From contig JAQOOI010000079.1 in the NCBI GenBank assembly GCA_028554645.1, positions 1,426,001 through 1,490,000 of the forward strand: a stretch of DNA of 64,000 bases, in the 5' to 3' direction. The DNA is from Omphalotus guepiniiformis. Lineage: Eukaryota > Basidiomycota > Agaricomycetes > Agaricales > Omphalotaceae. The notes under the pieces are model-generated. The model had not been told where the DNA came from. It saw only the letters and a list, made by a program, of their open reading frames with translations, and searched no databases. Made by a program: the position numbers and the translations under genes. Positions 34,666-45,800 of the stretch are shown here, piece by piece (position 1 is the first letter of the stretch; every line of letters starts with the position of its first letter).

Positions 34666-35164
34666 TCACTCCAAGAGAGAGGTTTCCACATCGTGGCGCA
34701 CAGGCTTACCGCCTGCATTGTCTTTCAGTACACCTCGCGAGTCCACAATGTCCACTGATTCTCTGTCGGGCACGCCACCCTCCTCGGCGTCTACTAGTGC
34801 ACCGAATCTACCGCTAGTGTGTTTCTACATTATAAGGTTACATCTGTCAAGTTACAGCTGTCAAGAACGAGTGCAAAGGGTTATATATTCACCTTGATTT
34901 CGCCGCGGTTTTGTCTCATGTGCTTCTCGTCATTCAGCATGTCCTCAGCCTTTTGTCCGTCTTTAATAGCGGCCTCAGCGTTAGCCAAAGATGGTGGGGA
35001 GAGATTCTGTCATCGTGAAGTCATTCCAAGTTCAGTGTTGAATTTCACAAAACACTCACGTCTGGGGCTTCCTTCATATACTGGTCGTTGATATCACGGT
35101 CAGTGACCTCAGGGCGGCCGAGAGTCTGGTAGGACTTTTTGAAAGTTTGGTGAGAATTGGCCAT
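34666..35164 (-). CDS. Small hydrophilic protein, unknown
   Basis: Exons 35060-35164, 34893-35006 and 34666-34824, all phase 0, give 125 aa: MANSHQTFKKSYQTLGRPEV, then DRDINDQYMKEAPD, LSPPSLANAEAAIKDGQKAE, MLNDEKHMRQNRGEIK and GRFGALVDAEEGGVPDRESV. The third exon is only in frame if the GTAG acceptor before AAACACACT is used. There is no signal peptide, membrane segment or Cys motif; the composition is charged and probably disordered. It is convergent with TSR2 (about 150 bp between stops). I do not recognise a family. The three in-phase canonical introns argue that it is a real gene. Confidence 0.65.
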
Positions 35165-36143
35165 GGTGTTAAGTTAAGAACAATGGTGATTCAAGTCTCT
35201 GCTGAGATTTATTTGCAGAAATAGGACCGTTGGTGGGGCAGCTGTTTCAGGTTCGACGTCATATAAGTCTCGTGACTCGGCAACCTGGTCAAAGCTGTTC
35301 TTATCAGATATTTCTGCCTTTGACTTCCAATAGCAACGGTCCTTGTCAATGTAAGTTTTAGTGCAAGACGATCGTGTGTGGTGCATGGCGATAACGCAGG
35401 CAAGAAGTGTGTCTTGTACTGCTCTTCCACTTGCCTTATGTCATGTTCTTCAACATATTGGTGAAGTTGCATAAACTTTATTGACATGGGAAGATATTTA
35501 GTGTCTGTGGTAAAGGTCGGAAACATTATTCACCCCTATAGAGAATCGCACTAGTTACTGATGCAGTTTGTATTTCTAGATATTTCGTGGACCGACAGAA
35601 AGGCTCGCTGTCAGTTCGCTTTGACAAACTGCATGCGTACATACTAGACGCAGACGCCGTCGGATAAACTCTTGTTCACGCTTCATGCCAATCTAGAATT
35701 CTGTCGTTCGTATCAAATATCGGCAGGCAAACCGGCTTACCCATCCAAACCCATTCAAAACGACAGTTACCATACTTTCCGCACAGTGGGAGAGTCATGC
35801 ATATGAAGCTGTATTTGTCGAAATCAAGTCGGGAGCAGATACATGTTGCTCCTATTTCAAATACCTCCATGTCCGAGGTCCTGTTTCTCTCCGAAATCTG
35901 ATTGTACAAAGTTCATGGGAGCATTGAACGTTACATACGATTCTTCTTTTACTTAACGGCCACGAGGTCACTCAGGTCAGCGTTACGCCGATTTTACGTA
36001 CGGTTTGAACGTCAAAGGATCGCGGAAATGCTTTTTAACTCATACGAAAGCAACACTAGCAATGGCCACCCATTTTGATATTTATTACTGCCTGGTGTGT
36101 GTTTACCGTCGAATCTGTTAGTATCTTTTCCAATGCCTAATAG
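35165..36143. other. Stretch with no assigned gene
   Basis: Minus-strand frames at 35209-35526 and 35676-35909 are present. The latter contains DFDKYSFICMTLPLCGKYGN and looks mildly coding, but neither has a recognised motif or clean splice partners. It may include the 5' end of the F-box-like gene to the right. Confidence 0.45.
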
Positions 36144-36703
36144 ATCGCGGGTATTCTCCCATTCCAAGACATAAGAACCGTGGGACACTGTTCAAAGTCA
36201 GAAAGCATATCCACGGGTTTCGTCTAGATATCCAATTTGCAGCTAGCCACAAGTGCTATCATTGCGGCGCGCTGTTGATCCCAAACACGCTCTGAATAAG
36301 TGCACGACAAACCCTCCCCACGGAAATATTTGATGACATATCCACAATGTATATCTCTCGCTAAATCTACCCGGAGAGTACGCTAAAGCTTTAACATATG
36401 TAGTATCTGTGAGTACGTACAAAGCACGACTTTGTATATCCTCTGTCCGCTTTTCTTATTCTGCCATCTGCAGCAGGGTCCCCGAGCAACGAGTCGTTAT
36501 ACACTGACCGTACCACGGAGCATGGACTTTTACCTCTTGACTACGGTGGCATTGAAGGTATCCACGAAGATTATGCGAGGTGGCTGCTAAAGCTCTTGCG
36601 GACGGATAAATCAAACGAAGAAAACATCAAGTATCGTAACCTGTGGTGGGATCTCTTGGATGAACCCGGACTGTCCGGAGAACGAGTTCTCGAGAATGCT
36701 TGA
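36144..36703 (+). CDS. Candidate F-box-like protein gene (5' end unresolved)
   Basis: Four exon pieces join in frame across GT-AG introns: 36144-36252, 36301-36348, 36389-36408 (20 nt) and 36474-36703; introns are 48, 40 and 65 nt. The protein reads YSPIPRHKNRGTLFKVRKHI, HGFRLDIQFAASHN, then ARQTLPTEIFDDISTI, an F-box-like opening (LPxEIFxxI). It continues SGSPSNESLYTDRTTEHGLL and DYGGIEGIHEDYARWLLKLL, ending WWDLLDEPGLSGERVLENA and TGA at 36701-36703. F-box proteins recruit substrates to SCF ubiquitin ligases; mushrooms have many. The motif begins after about 40 residues, and no start codon is assigned because an upstream exon is missing. The 40-nt intron is short. It could also be a decaying copy. 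Confidence 0.4.
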
Positions 36704-37392
36704 TGGGTAGTGGTAATATGTGGGTTTCTGTAGCCTCAGGCTATGACCAGATCGTTTCGCATGAATAATCTACGCTCATGAAAAATATTTACATTTCACA
36801 ATACTAGGTTCACAATCGTCGGGACTTTGGTAGCTGGACGTCTTCAAACTCATGATACAGATTCTCAATTGTCCAAAAGACACAGAAGACTCCCGTTTGA
36901 CCTCCGCCCCTTCGATGTCTATCACCCGTGCACAGAATATCTGCCGCCGCGTCGCATTGCAAAGCTGATTACCGAAACCGTCAGACTCGTCACGCCTTCT
37001 TCTACCGCACGTCGATGCATGGGTGATCGCAATCTTGGAGGCCCATCGGCCCTATTGTTTTCCTGTGATCAACGCGCCTTGTCATCGGGACAACGAAGAA
37101 ATGGAACACTGGTCTACACAATGGAACAAATTTCTTTCCTCTTCCCAATGATCAGATCACCTCGTCCCGTGGCTTCTCTAAATGCGTGTATGCTCAAGTA
37201 CTAGTATGAGGATGAGGAACCCCGCAAGGATATGGACGATACGTGATGATCGAAGCGATGACTCGAGGGAGCGGATTTCGTTCAATCAGCACGCGTTCAA
37301 GAACAAAATGTAACATTTTAAACATGACATTTTTCTTGTTATTCAGAACGACAGACAATGGTTTCCCATCAACCCACAAATCACCTTCATCA
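36704..37392. other. Stretch with no assigned gene
   Basis: A 126-codon plus-strand frame (36827-37204; LPFDLRPFDVYHPCTEYLPP) begins only at a TTG and has no recognised motif. It could be an exon of an unresolved gene. Otherwise nothing is supported. Confidence 0.4.
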
Positions 37393-38272
37393 TCAAGCAG
37401 TGAATGTCAGATGGTGATTCTGGTTTCCATCTGCTGTGACCTTTCCTTGATAAGCCCACTGTGAAGAAATGTTAGGGAGGAAAAAAGAAGCGTATAGAGA
37501 AGGTGCATACATTCAAATAGCCACCATCACCGTCAAGCCAGAACTCCCCGGCATGCGCAATATAGATCTCGTACCTGTCAATAAGTGAGTACCGGCTAGA
37601 TCGCACCCTAATCTATACGTACCCTATAGTACCACCAAGCTACAAAATATGGATTCTGTTTAATCAAATGTCTAGTAATTCGTGTCTAACATACCTGAAC
37701 ATCGAACTCCTGATGCTGGGAAAACGGGTACATTGTCAAAAACATAAGGGATAGGCGGAGCTGAAAAACACTACGTACTTGATGAGCCCAATCCTTACCC
37801 TGTGTACCAGTCCAGTTGTAGTGGTGTTTCGGGTGTACAACGACAATGTTACTGGGAAAGACATCAGAATACGTATCTGATCTTATTAAATACATACATA
37901 CCAGTCAGGGTGCTGCGAAACCAATTGCTGAACCAAAGCTTGAGTGAAAGAGGCGCGGGCCTAACAGAAATGGTCGGGTCAGACAGAGTATGCCAAGGTA
38001 CTCGAAAGCAGGCAGACTTACATTCTTGTCACTGTCCGATAGTGACTTGAGATAGTTGATGCCCCAATCTACAATTTCCGCAGCTATAGCCACGACATCT
38101 TCAGCCCCTTCTCCTCGAGACTGGGAAAACAGATAGGAACACAGTCAGCATACTTGAGCACATGGTGATGTTGATTCAAACCTACCTCCAAAGCCCTGTC
38201 AGGAGACGGGTTAGGAAGTGCAGCCACAGAAGCGGCAGTAGCGCATATAGCAAATATGGTAGAGAACTTCAT
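37393..38272 (-). CDS. Small secreted protein, unknown function, eight exons
   Basis: The start at ATG 38270-38272 gives a signal peptide, MKFSTIFAICATAASVAALP. Eight exons join in phase to about 161 aa, including a 21-nt exon (HQEFDVQ) and a 17-nt exon (LGGTI plus part of Gly). Mature protein: an Arg/Glu/Val helix-rich part (EDVVAIAAEIVDWGINYLKS; ARASFTQALVQQLVSQHPDC), then NIVVVHPKHHYNWTGTQGKD, YEIYIAHAGEFWLDGDGGYL and NWAYQGKVTADGNQ. I recall similar small secreted fungal proteins with a VVVxHPKH motif but know no function. It ends NHHLTFTA with TGA at 37393-37395. N-W-T is a glycosylation site. The many tiny exons argue against a chance reading. Confidence 0.72.
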
Positions 38273-39658
38273 GGTGAACAAGAATATGCGCGTAGAGGTT
38301 GTGAAGATGACAATTGGATAGCTGATTAGGAAACAAAGGAAACAAAGGGCACAACGACCAGCGTCGTGCTAAGTAAAGGTCTGAGTTACGGGGGGAACGG
38401 TCAACGCTCTGAGGAATCTGAACCTGAGAAGAGACATTTTATACCTCCAGTGAATCCATTTTGAGCGACGACATTTCTCTGATTATTGTCCAACTGAATG
38501 CTTCATATCGAGGTTCCCGCATTTAAATCATTGCAGCAGAGCAATGCACAGTCGAGTCTTGCCAAGGATTGCAGTATCGATGCGATTGTAGTAGCATTCA
38601 TCAAACACATCTTTCCAAGGTGATAGCGATCTTCAGAGGCACGGGCGACAAAGATCGAAATACTTCAATGACAAGATTGCAAAACAGGAAAGGAAATCTC
38701 ACAATTGCAGGCAAGCGCTTCATAGCATGAATTGATAGTCAAAGCCTGTTATATCATGGCCCACACGCAAGATGGAGATGATGCAGAGCCAGGAAAAATC
38801 ACGTAGTGGTGGTACTTTGAGTCCGAACTGTCGACGTATTTGGGCGCGCCTGAAGCAACATCATTGGCATCAACGAATTAATCAAAGTGGTCACCCATCT
38901 CTACCGTGATCATCGTCTTGGACCCCAACGAGACACAGCCTGAATTTTCAGGTGCCATAATACTGAGAAAGACATGCCAAGGTCGTAGCAGTCCTCTACA
39001 GTGCCGCCCTCCTTGATGGTGATCATGATAGTATGCAGTCCATTAAGTTCGGGTTCCTTATATCGTGAAGTGAACCAGCCAGACAAAGAGAGAAAGGAAC
39101 ATGAGAAATGGGAACAAGGCTAGCAAGTGGCTAGCACAGCGCATACATCCAAGCGATTCGGAGATGTTGGTGGTTGGAAAACATGTTTAACGCTAAGCGA
39201 GTCCTTCAAACTACCATAAACGGAAACAACCAAGATCTGCAGCCAAAAATCTGATCTTGTCGGATTTTCCGGATTTCCGCTTAGCTTTATCCGGGGAGCG
39301 CCACGACCCCGGCGGAAGTGAAGAAGCATTCATTGATTGCGTACCGTAATAACGTATAATCCATTCGACAGCATTTTCGCAAATCCAAACAAAACAGATA
39401 GGCGAGATCTACGTGCCATTAAGTTTCTACCAGACGGATGGGGGGCTAGCGATAGACGTATATACAAGGGATGGAATGGCCCAACATCACATGCGTGTAC
39501 TATATTCATGAAAACAGAGGAAAGTCAGTGATAGCCAGAAAAGAAAGTGTGTATGCAAATTTACCAATACAAGTAAGTCAAATTGTCAGTGCTCGAAAGC
39601 CATTATACCAGAGTAGCTAAACATTTTCCCGCTCGTTTCTTCCATTTCCAACATATAG
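38273..39658. other. About 1.4 kb without a resolvable gene
   Basis: Only short frames without motifs (39120-39329 minus, 39337-39531 plus). The left part is probably promoter of the secreted-protein gene and the right part 3' UTR of the MADS gene. Confidence 0.5.
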
Positions 39659-41557
39659 TCACCCTCCTCCGTCTTTCTCTTGCTTGATAGTGATGTCAGT
39701 CCTGCTGATTCCGTTCGATCTGCTATTTCCACCCGAGGTAGATGTATCGTCCTCACCCCCTGACCCCGAGCCCATACGGGGCCTCTTGGCACTCCCACCC
39801 ACACCCCCGAGCGCAGTCATGCTTCGACTTAGAGGGGAACCCATTGTGCTGCCGGTGCGCCCGCCACTTCGTTCCCAGGACATGGCATCAGACGATCGCC
39901 TTCCATTCGCACCGGAGGTGTTTGACACAGTCCCTGTACTCCCACCTCCCCCGCCAGCGACCGGGTTAGGTGTAAGAAAATCGAGCCAAGTGCTATCACC
40001 AGAGGACGATGGTGGTTGGCCAGATGAAGAATGAGTACCTGTAAACCAGGACAGAACGGAATTAAGTTTCTTGACGAGGCTCTTTCGAGTCAAGGACTAT
40101 ACTTACCGCTTCCCGGAGGAGCAGAGCTGTGCCCCCCGCCACTATGAACTGGCCAGTCCATACTCGTAGTAAAATTAGAAGCAGAGGAAGGGGTAGTTCG
40201 ACTATGTGAGTTCTCGGTGTCTAGAAAGGAGAAGATTTCACTGCCTCCACCACTGTGACTTGCCGCACCTGATGCTGAGCTATGAGCTTGGTTAGATTGC
40301 CTCACCATGTGAGGAAACAGCGCAGCGTCGTAGGATGTGCTTCGCGGAGGATAATTTGTCGTACCGGTACCGCCGCCTGAGCTTCGCTGACTTCTTGAAG
40401 AATGGAACGCGTCAAAGGTGTTTGGTACATTATATGACGGTGAGGGTGTGCCAGGAAAGTAGTTGCCATATTGTCCTTGCGAAGAGGGACGATAACCCGA
40501 GGCCGTTGTGGGAGAAACGTATGAATACGTATTTGTATTGCTGCTCGAAGCGCTAGCTGCGGCATCGTCAGAAGAAGAATCGCTATGTCTGGGGATGCTG
40601 ATACCTTCCGTGCGTAGCTTTTTACTGGGCGGCGCGTTTCCACTCCGAGCAACAGAGTGACGATCAGATGAGACTGGTAGTGAGGATGTGTTGCCCCCAC
40701 TTTGGGGCATCCCTAGAGAAATAGGTGGGGTAGGTATAGGCATAGCGCGATGTAGCTGAGGAGAATATCCAAGCTATGTTGATGGAATTTAGACAGGTGA
40801 TGAAGCATTAAAACCAAGGACTAACATCCACACCGGTTGGTGAGTCTCCAGACTTTAGTTTCCCGTCGTTGCGGCGCTTTGAGACTCTGTGAAGGCCGTC
40901 GTCGTCCGCATCGTCGTCGTCTCCGTCACCAAGGTCATCGAGTTTAATGGTGGAATTCCCTGAGAAGTCCGCGGGGCCTCGAGTGTCCTTCTCGCCATCA
41001 TGCTGGTATCGAGGGAAGAATCAACGCACAAAATAAAAGAACGTGGGATGGTACTTACGCGCAAATGACGCTGTACTATGTCCTGAATATCACTCGAGCA
41101 ATATTGGTACAGCTTGAGATGATGGCCAGGGCGCTCTTCTACGATGCGGGATAAAAATAGAAAGAATTAACAAGAAATATTGACTTCGACATACCAAAAA
41201 TGATGACCGCGACATCAACACTGCAAAGTACGCCTAGTTCGTATGCTTTCTTGAACAGGCCGTTCTTGCGCTAGAGCGACATTGTGTTAAGGGTCGCAGA
41301 GAGCGCGTCAGGACAAATTTAAAATTGTGCCAAGCACGGTATCAAAAATAGCAGACGCGTACCTTTACAAAGGTCACGGAGCGATTGCGCTCATGCTAAG
41401 TATATATGATTGAGGAGGAGTGTAGTAACGTATAAATGGAGGAAACGATGGCGGCACGACGATAATAGCACAACGAAGAGCACGGTGAGCAAGAATAGGA
41501 GAGAGAGACGAATAGACTGACCGTAATAGGCTGTATTTCGATTTTTCTTCTACCCAT
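39659..41557 (-). CDS. MEF2-type MADS-box transcription factor (Rlm1/Smp1-like)
   Basis: The start at ATG 41555-41557 gives [12 protein letters not shown]. The MADS domain is spread over four small exons ([31 protein letters not shown] then [25 protein letters not shown]). The RKIxI...ERNRxVTFxKRK..GLxKKAYEL pattern with VLC..VAVIIF marks the MEF2 class, not the SRF class. A second-helix block (DIVQRHLR) and an acidic run ([14 protein letters not shown]) follow. The long C-terminal half is low-complexity Ser/Gly/Pro ([30 protein letters not shown]). The C-terminus carries [16 protein letters not shown] fits the SUMO consensus psi-K-x-E. In yeasts, Rlm1 is a target of the cell-wall-integrity MAP kinase; the role here is inferred. 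Confidence 0.88.
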
Positions 41558-41869
41558 GGCAGGCAGACGGGGACAGCGCAAAGATGGGTGCAGAAAGACA
41601 AGCGGATACTGGTAGAGCGTCCTCTTTTTGCATTAGTGAGATGGTTCGGCATCTCCACTCCAAGTATTCTGCCGAGAACATGGCCCTTGACGGCGCCTGT
41701 TCACACCGTTCGACCCGCCAGCCGGAATCCTGCTATAGAAACCCGTGTTTACATACGAATCTTTCCACAGCTGAATGCTGCCGTCACTTCTTTGATTTAC
41801 AAAACTTCTTGTCCTTCCAGGTCCTTCCTGATCTCCGCAGCACCGATTATTTGCACTAACCCCCGCTAG

Positions 41870-42865
41870 TCCCTGTATATCGGATCTCACTCGTGTCCAT
41901 CAGATCGTTGCAATCATCAGCTTGGACGACGTACATTTCTTTCTTTCCTTGGCTTTGCTGCTGAACAAACCCAACCTCGAAGATTTCCTTCGCTCCTTAT
42001 TGGCCCTTTCTCCTTCTATCACCGAAGAAGTTCCACAGCATGTATACCTTTTGATCCAATATTCCTACTCTGGCGTAAGAGCGTCGAATCACCAGCCTCT
42101 CCATTTCTCACTGTTGGTGATGTTAAAGTAACCTTTACCTCGGATGTCTTCAGACATCAAACGTTTTTCGCCTGCCTCCGCAGAACACATGCAAGTCTGC
42201 TGGCCCGCGGAGTCCGGACTCTGCGTGGGTTTTTTCGTCTCCGACAATCTCCGAAATCGGAGACCGAACTCCTTACCAGTTGCCGATATGCCGCTACATC
42301 AGCCACATCATTCTTCTGTCAGGGTTTGCTGAACTCGTTGATCAGAACTTGGAACCCATTCGCGTTCTCTCCGAACATTTTGTACATGTTCGAACTTGAA
42401 GTTTATAAAATTTATGTTCTCAGGAAGCCTTCTGCGTAATCTACAAGCTGCCTGGTGAGTTTCCACTCTCCCATCATATCATTCTTCACGTCATTCCTAT
42501 TCTCCGTGCAAAAGAACTTCCTGTCCGAGCTATACAGTGCCCTGTCCACGGAATGTATACCAATGGATTAAACAGATGGACTAACATGGCCTTCCCACAT
42601 GTTCTGATAAGCACCCTTCTTTGGCCACTTCTTCTCATCGCTGATCTCTTTGCCGTAAGGTCTTTTCTGCTCACAATCTATTCTTAATTTTGTCCGCTAT
42701 TTCTGTATCAATTAGCCGACTACGATTGACTTTTACGATCTCAAGACCTGTGTGCAGTATGTCCGGTATTCCTCCTCGTTCCCTCTCTCTGTCTTTTTCT
42801 CCTCGAACCTCAAGCATGTACACCTACAATCACGATTCTCACGTCAAGAACGGTTATACTGTTGA
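41870..42865 (+). CDS. Unrecognised multi-exon gene (5' end unresolved)
   Basis: Four open blocks join at phase 0 across GT-AG introns of 56, 42 and 61 nt: (41870 or later)-42127, 42184-42381, 42424-42654 and 42716-42865, ending TGA at 42863-42865. The protein reads PRRFPSLLIGPFSFYHRRSS, TACIPFDPIFLLWRKSVESP, SPDSAWVFSSPTISEIGDRT, PYQLPICRYISHIILLSGFA, ELVDQNLEPIRVLSEHFEAF, CVIYKLPGEFPLSHHIILHV, RAIQCPVHGMYTNGLNRWTN and AFPHVLISTLLWPLLLIADL. None of the four long frames begins with an ATG, so at least one 5' exon is missing. Hydrophobic patches are present but no clear signal peptide. No family recognised. A competing frame (42690-42998) overlaps the last exon, so the 3' end is less certain. 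Confidence 0.42.
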
Positions 42866-45800
42866 ACCCGCTCCAAAAGAGGGTTCAAACTTTCATATAT
42901 CCCATTCCGTGCAAAGGGCCAACTTCGTTGGCTATCTGATGCAATCTAATCGCCTTCCTGTATTCCTACCTATGTCGGATGGCAAAGGGAGTTCTTGATG
43001 ATTTCATGTCAACATCATGGCTCAAACCCATGACTTGGATTGGCTTTTGCGGCCAAGTCCGTGCCCACCTCTCCGTGCTCTGCGTGGCATGTTGTCATCA
43101 GACTATCGCTCAAAGAATGAAGTACGCCTTCACCAACATGATTATCTGATGGTACCGCCCTAGTCTTGAGTCTATCTAGCCTCATGCGCGTCAAGAGTGT
43201 TGAATATGTGTTCGTGGCAAGACCGCATCTCACTCGGCCCGCCAGATCAAATCGTGCCGTAAAGACTTCCAGCTCAGTGGATTCTATCAGGTCTCCCTAG
43301 CAGTCAAGTGATAAGGCTCAGTTCCTGCTTAATGAATGCTGCCCTTGTGCTATATGCATGCTAAGAGGTCGCGTGCACTTTGCCTTTTCTTCCAGATATT
43401 CTCAAGTATGTAAACCGCGGGAAGCTACGGGGTTCCGAGAACGTCATACTTACCAAGGGCGCACACATACGCATGTGCGTGTAAATGTGGAGCGTTCGTG
43501 ACTTCGCGTCGCGTCGAGTGTAGTGTGTAAGTCGCATGCGGCGCCTCAAGCCTCCCTAGCTATCGATTGAGATGCTCCGTCCGAACGGCATCAGTTTGAA
43601 GGCACGATTCCCGTTACATTGTGAGTGGAAAGCTGGTTTTCAGAGCTGAGAAAATCTCTGATCACTGAGCGCGCCCAGTGAACTTTATTGATGGCCTCTT
43701 CAATGCCTGCATTTCACGTCTACCAGTCAGAATGCAGAATCATGAGATTGCGCTGTGTCAATTGAATACGTTCCTTCTAAAGACTACTACAGGCCCCCGG
43801 TATGATCGACAAGAACTCCTACTAATTTTTTTTCCATTACACTATTAGCAATGGATAACTCTGTGTGTCATCCCGTATATTTTCTATCGATTACGACGCC
43901 GAAAGGCCCGTATTTCAAGACGTTGCCTTGATCAGAGCTCGTTCATGTACATCCTGATACAGAGACATTTTCAAGAGCCAGAACTGGAAAGGTATCTAGC
44001 CTGCTCTGGGAGTTGAGTGCGTTTACAATCCGAGACTTACGGGCTTACAATCAGTATCCGAGCTGAAGGAGATGGCTTTTCACCGCGATTTCTGTTGATG
44101 ATAGGTGCGCCTCCGAGGCGTTACCAGGACACGCTTGACAAGCGTACGACGCTGGGGGTAATACAACAACGCCCGTCGAAATGCAAATTGAAAAAACATC
44201 GGAGTATTCGTAAATTATGCCGTGAGTGGGAAACCATACTACTGAACAAAACTGATCACAAAGCGTTCTGTCAGAATTTCGCTTCATCATCCTTGAGGGA
44301 CAAACAGAGCATTTTTGAGGTCACGACCGACTGAATAGACAAGGGCGGTGTTGAGCTCCGAACTATACGTTGCATATGCGTACAGGGTTCTACCGCATTT
44401 GTTGACAATGATGAACTCAATGGCGTTTATTGAGAACTCCATGTCTAACCGAACCACACACGCAGGTGACATTTGTTCTGCCAAAATCAAACCGTGTTAT
44501 GAAGGCCCCCCCTCCTCTTAATGAGATGGAGTGTTCTATGTACCTTGATCATACGGTCGGATGCTGTATCTCCGTGACTCAGTCCTGGACGCAGGACCCT
44601 CGGAGGCTCTGCCATCGATGTTTCACAGCCCAAGAATCATTGTCGAAGCGTTCTTTTCCATATCGGCCGACTTTTCGGCACCTAAACAATGTATGTACAC
44701 TTAGTTCCAATTTCTAGTTACAAATCTGCAGTAGCTTGGGGGGTGTTTTTCTCGTAATGGTGGGGGGCCAGGCGCGAGTTGAGTTCAAGGTTTGTGGGGT
44801 ACTATCGAAAGATTTACCACGTCGAAGTCCCCTGTTTTCCTCCGCCGACTTGTCCAACGAGTCCGCTTCCTTCACACATCGTTCCTGCTTCCTCAGCCCG
44901 CCTGGAAATATTCGCCTTGAGTTAGTCGCTGCTGATTGACTCCAATTAAATGGTGCTTCAGAGGAGAGTGAAAGGGATACAGAGAATGGCTACATAATGC
45001 GTTCGGTCTGGATTCTCCTCCCAAACGTTGTCAAAAAATACAGCTTCACCTCCAGGTGTGAGGGTACTTGTCACCAGTGTCGACGTACTCAACCTTCGCA
45101 GTTTCTAGCCCAACCCCGCGGGAGCTCTCCAACGACGCTCTGCAACAACAGCGCATCGTCTCGCACCCAGACCCAGCTCAAAAAACGAGCAACGTAGCTA
45201 TAAAGTGATTTCTCGCCGTTCGCCCGCCTCGCCCGACACTGTCTGGTTTGCGTCTTTCCCTCAAGCTAGGGCAATGCCTCTTGCGTATAACAATTCATTA
45301 TCACCTCGCACAACAGATAGATATGGCATATGTATCTACACGTACGTCCTAAGCTCCTAGCCTGTTTGCCCGCTAATGGCGCACTTTTCTCAGAACCGGT
45401 TGTATGATACAGTCCGTGCTGCGCGGCCCAGGTATGTCTCAAGCTCTTTGCCTTTGTCCGTACTGTGATACCCAATTCAAATACACTGAACCGAGATATA
45501 GTGGTATGATATGAAGGGTTCAGTGCGGAACGCTTTTAGCACAACCTTTGTGGCTCGGCTTGTACGCTCGCACTCATGTCAGCCCTTCCCGACTCTCCGA
45601 CCGATTTCTCGCGTTGTGTTTGCGCTCAATGCGCTCGAAGAAGGATGGTCCGCAAGAGTGTCCGCAAGAGTGCCGGAGGGTGTGGGAGGCGGACTCACCG
45701 CTGCTCTCAAGCTTCCCTACTAGTACATACGCATGATAGTTCGATGCCCACGTACTGTCGATGATTACTGTACTCCGATATTTCACGCTCTAAGTCGATA

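Noticed and set aside
42210..42264. 12-bp palindrome GAGTCCGGACTC and an 8-bp stem GTCTCCGA/TCGGAGAC
   Set aside because: Both fall inside a likely coding exon of the unrecognised gene; small palindromes of this size occur by chance and no terminator or operator context exists here.
44997..45197. Plus frame with CEGTCHQCRRTQPSQF, recalling a zf-4CXXC_R1 zinc finger
   Set aside because: Only one cysteine cluster is visible and the rest of the domain could not be found in phase; kept only as a note under the gene-poor segment.
45649..45672. 12-bp tandem duplication TCCGCAAGAGTG x2
   Set aside because: Two copies of a 12-mer are too short to mean much and no feature is associated.
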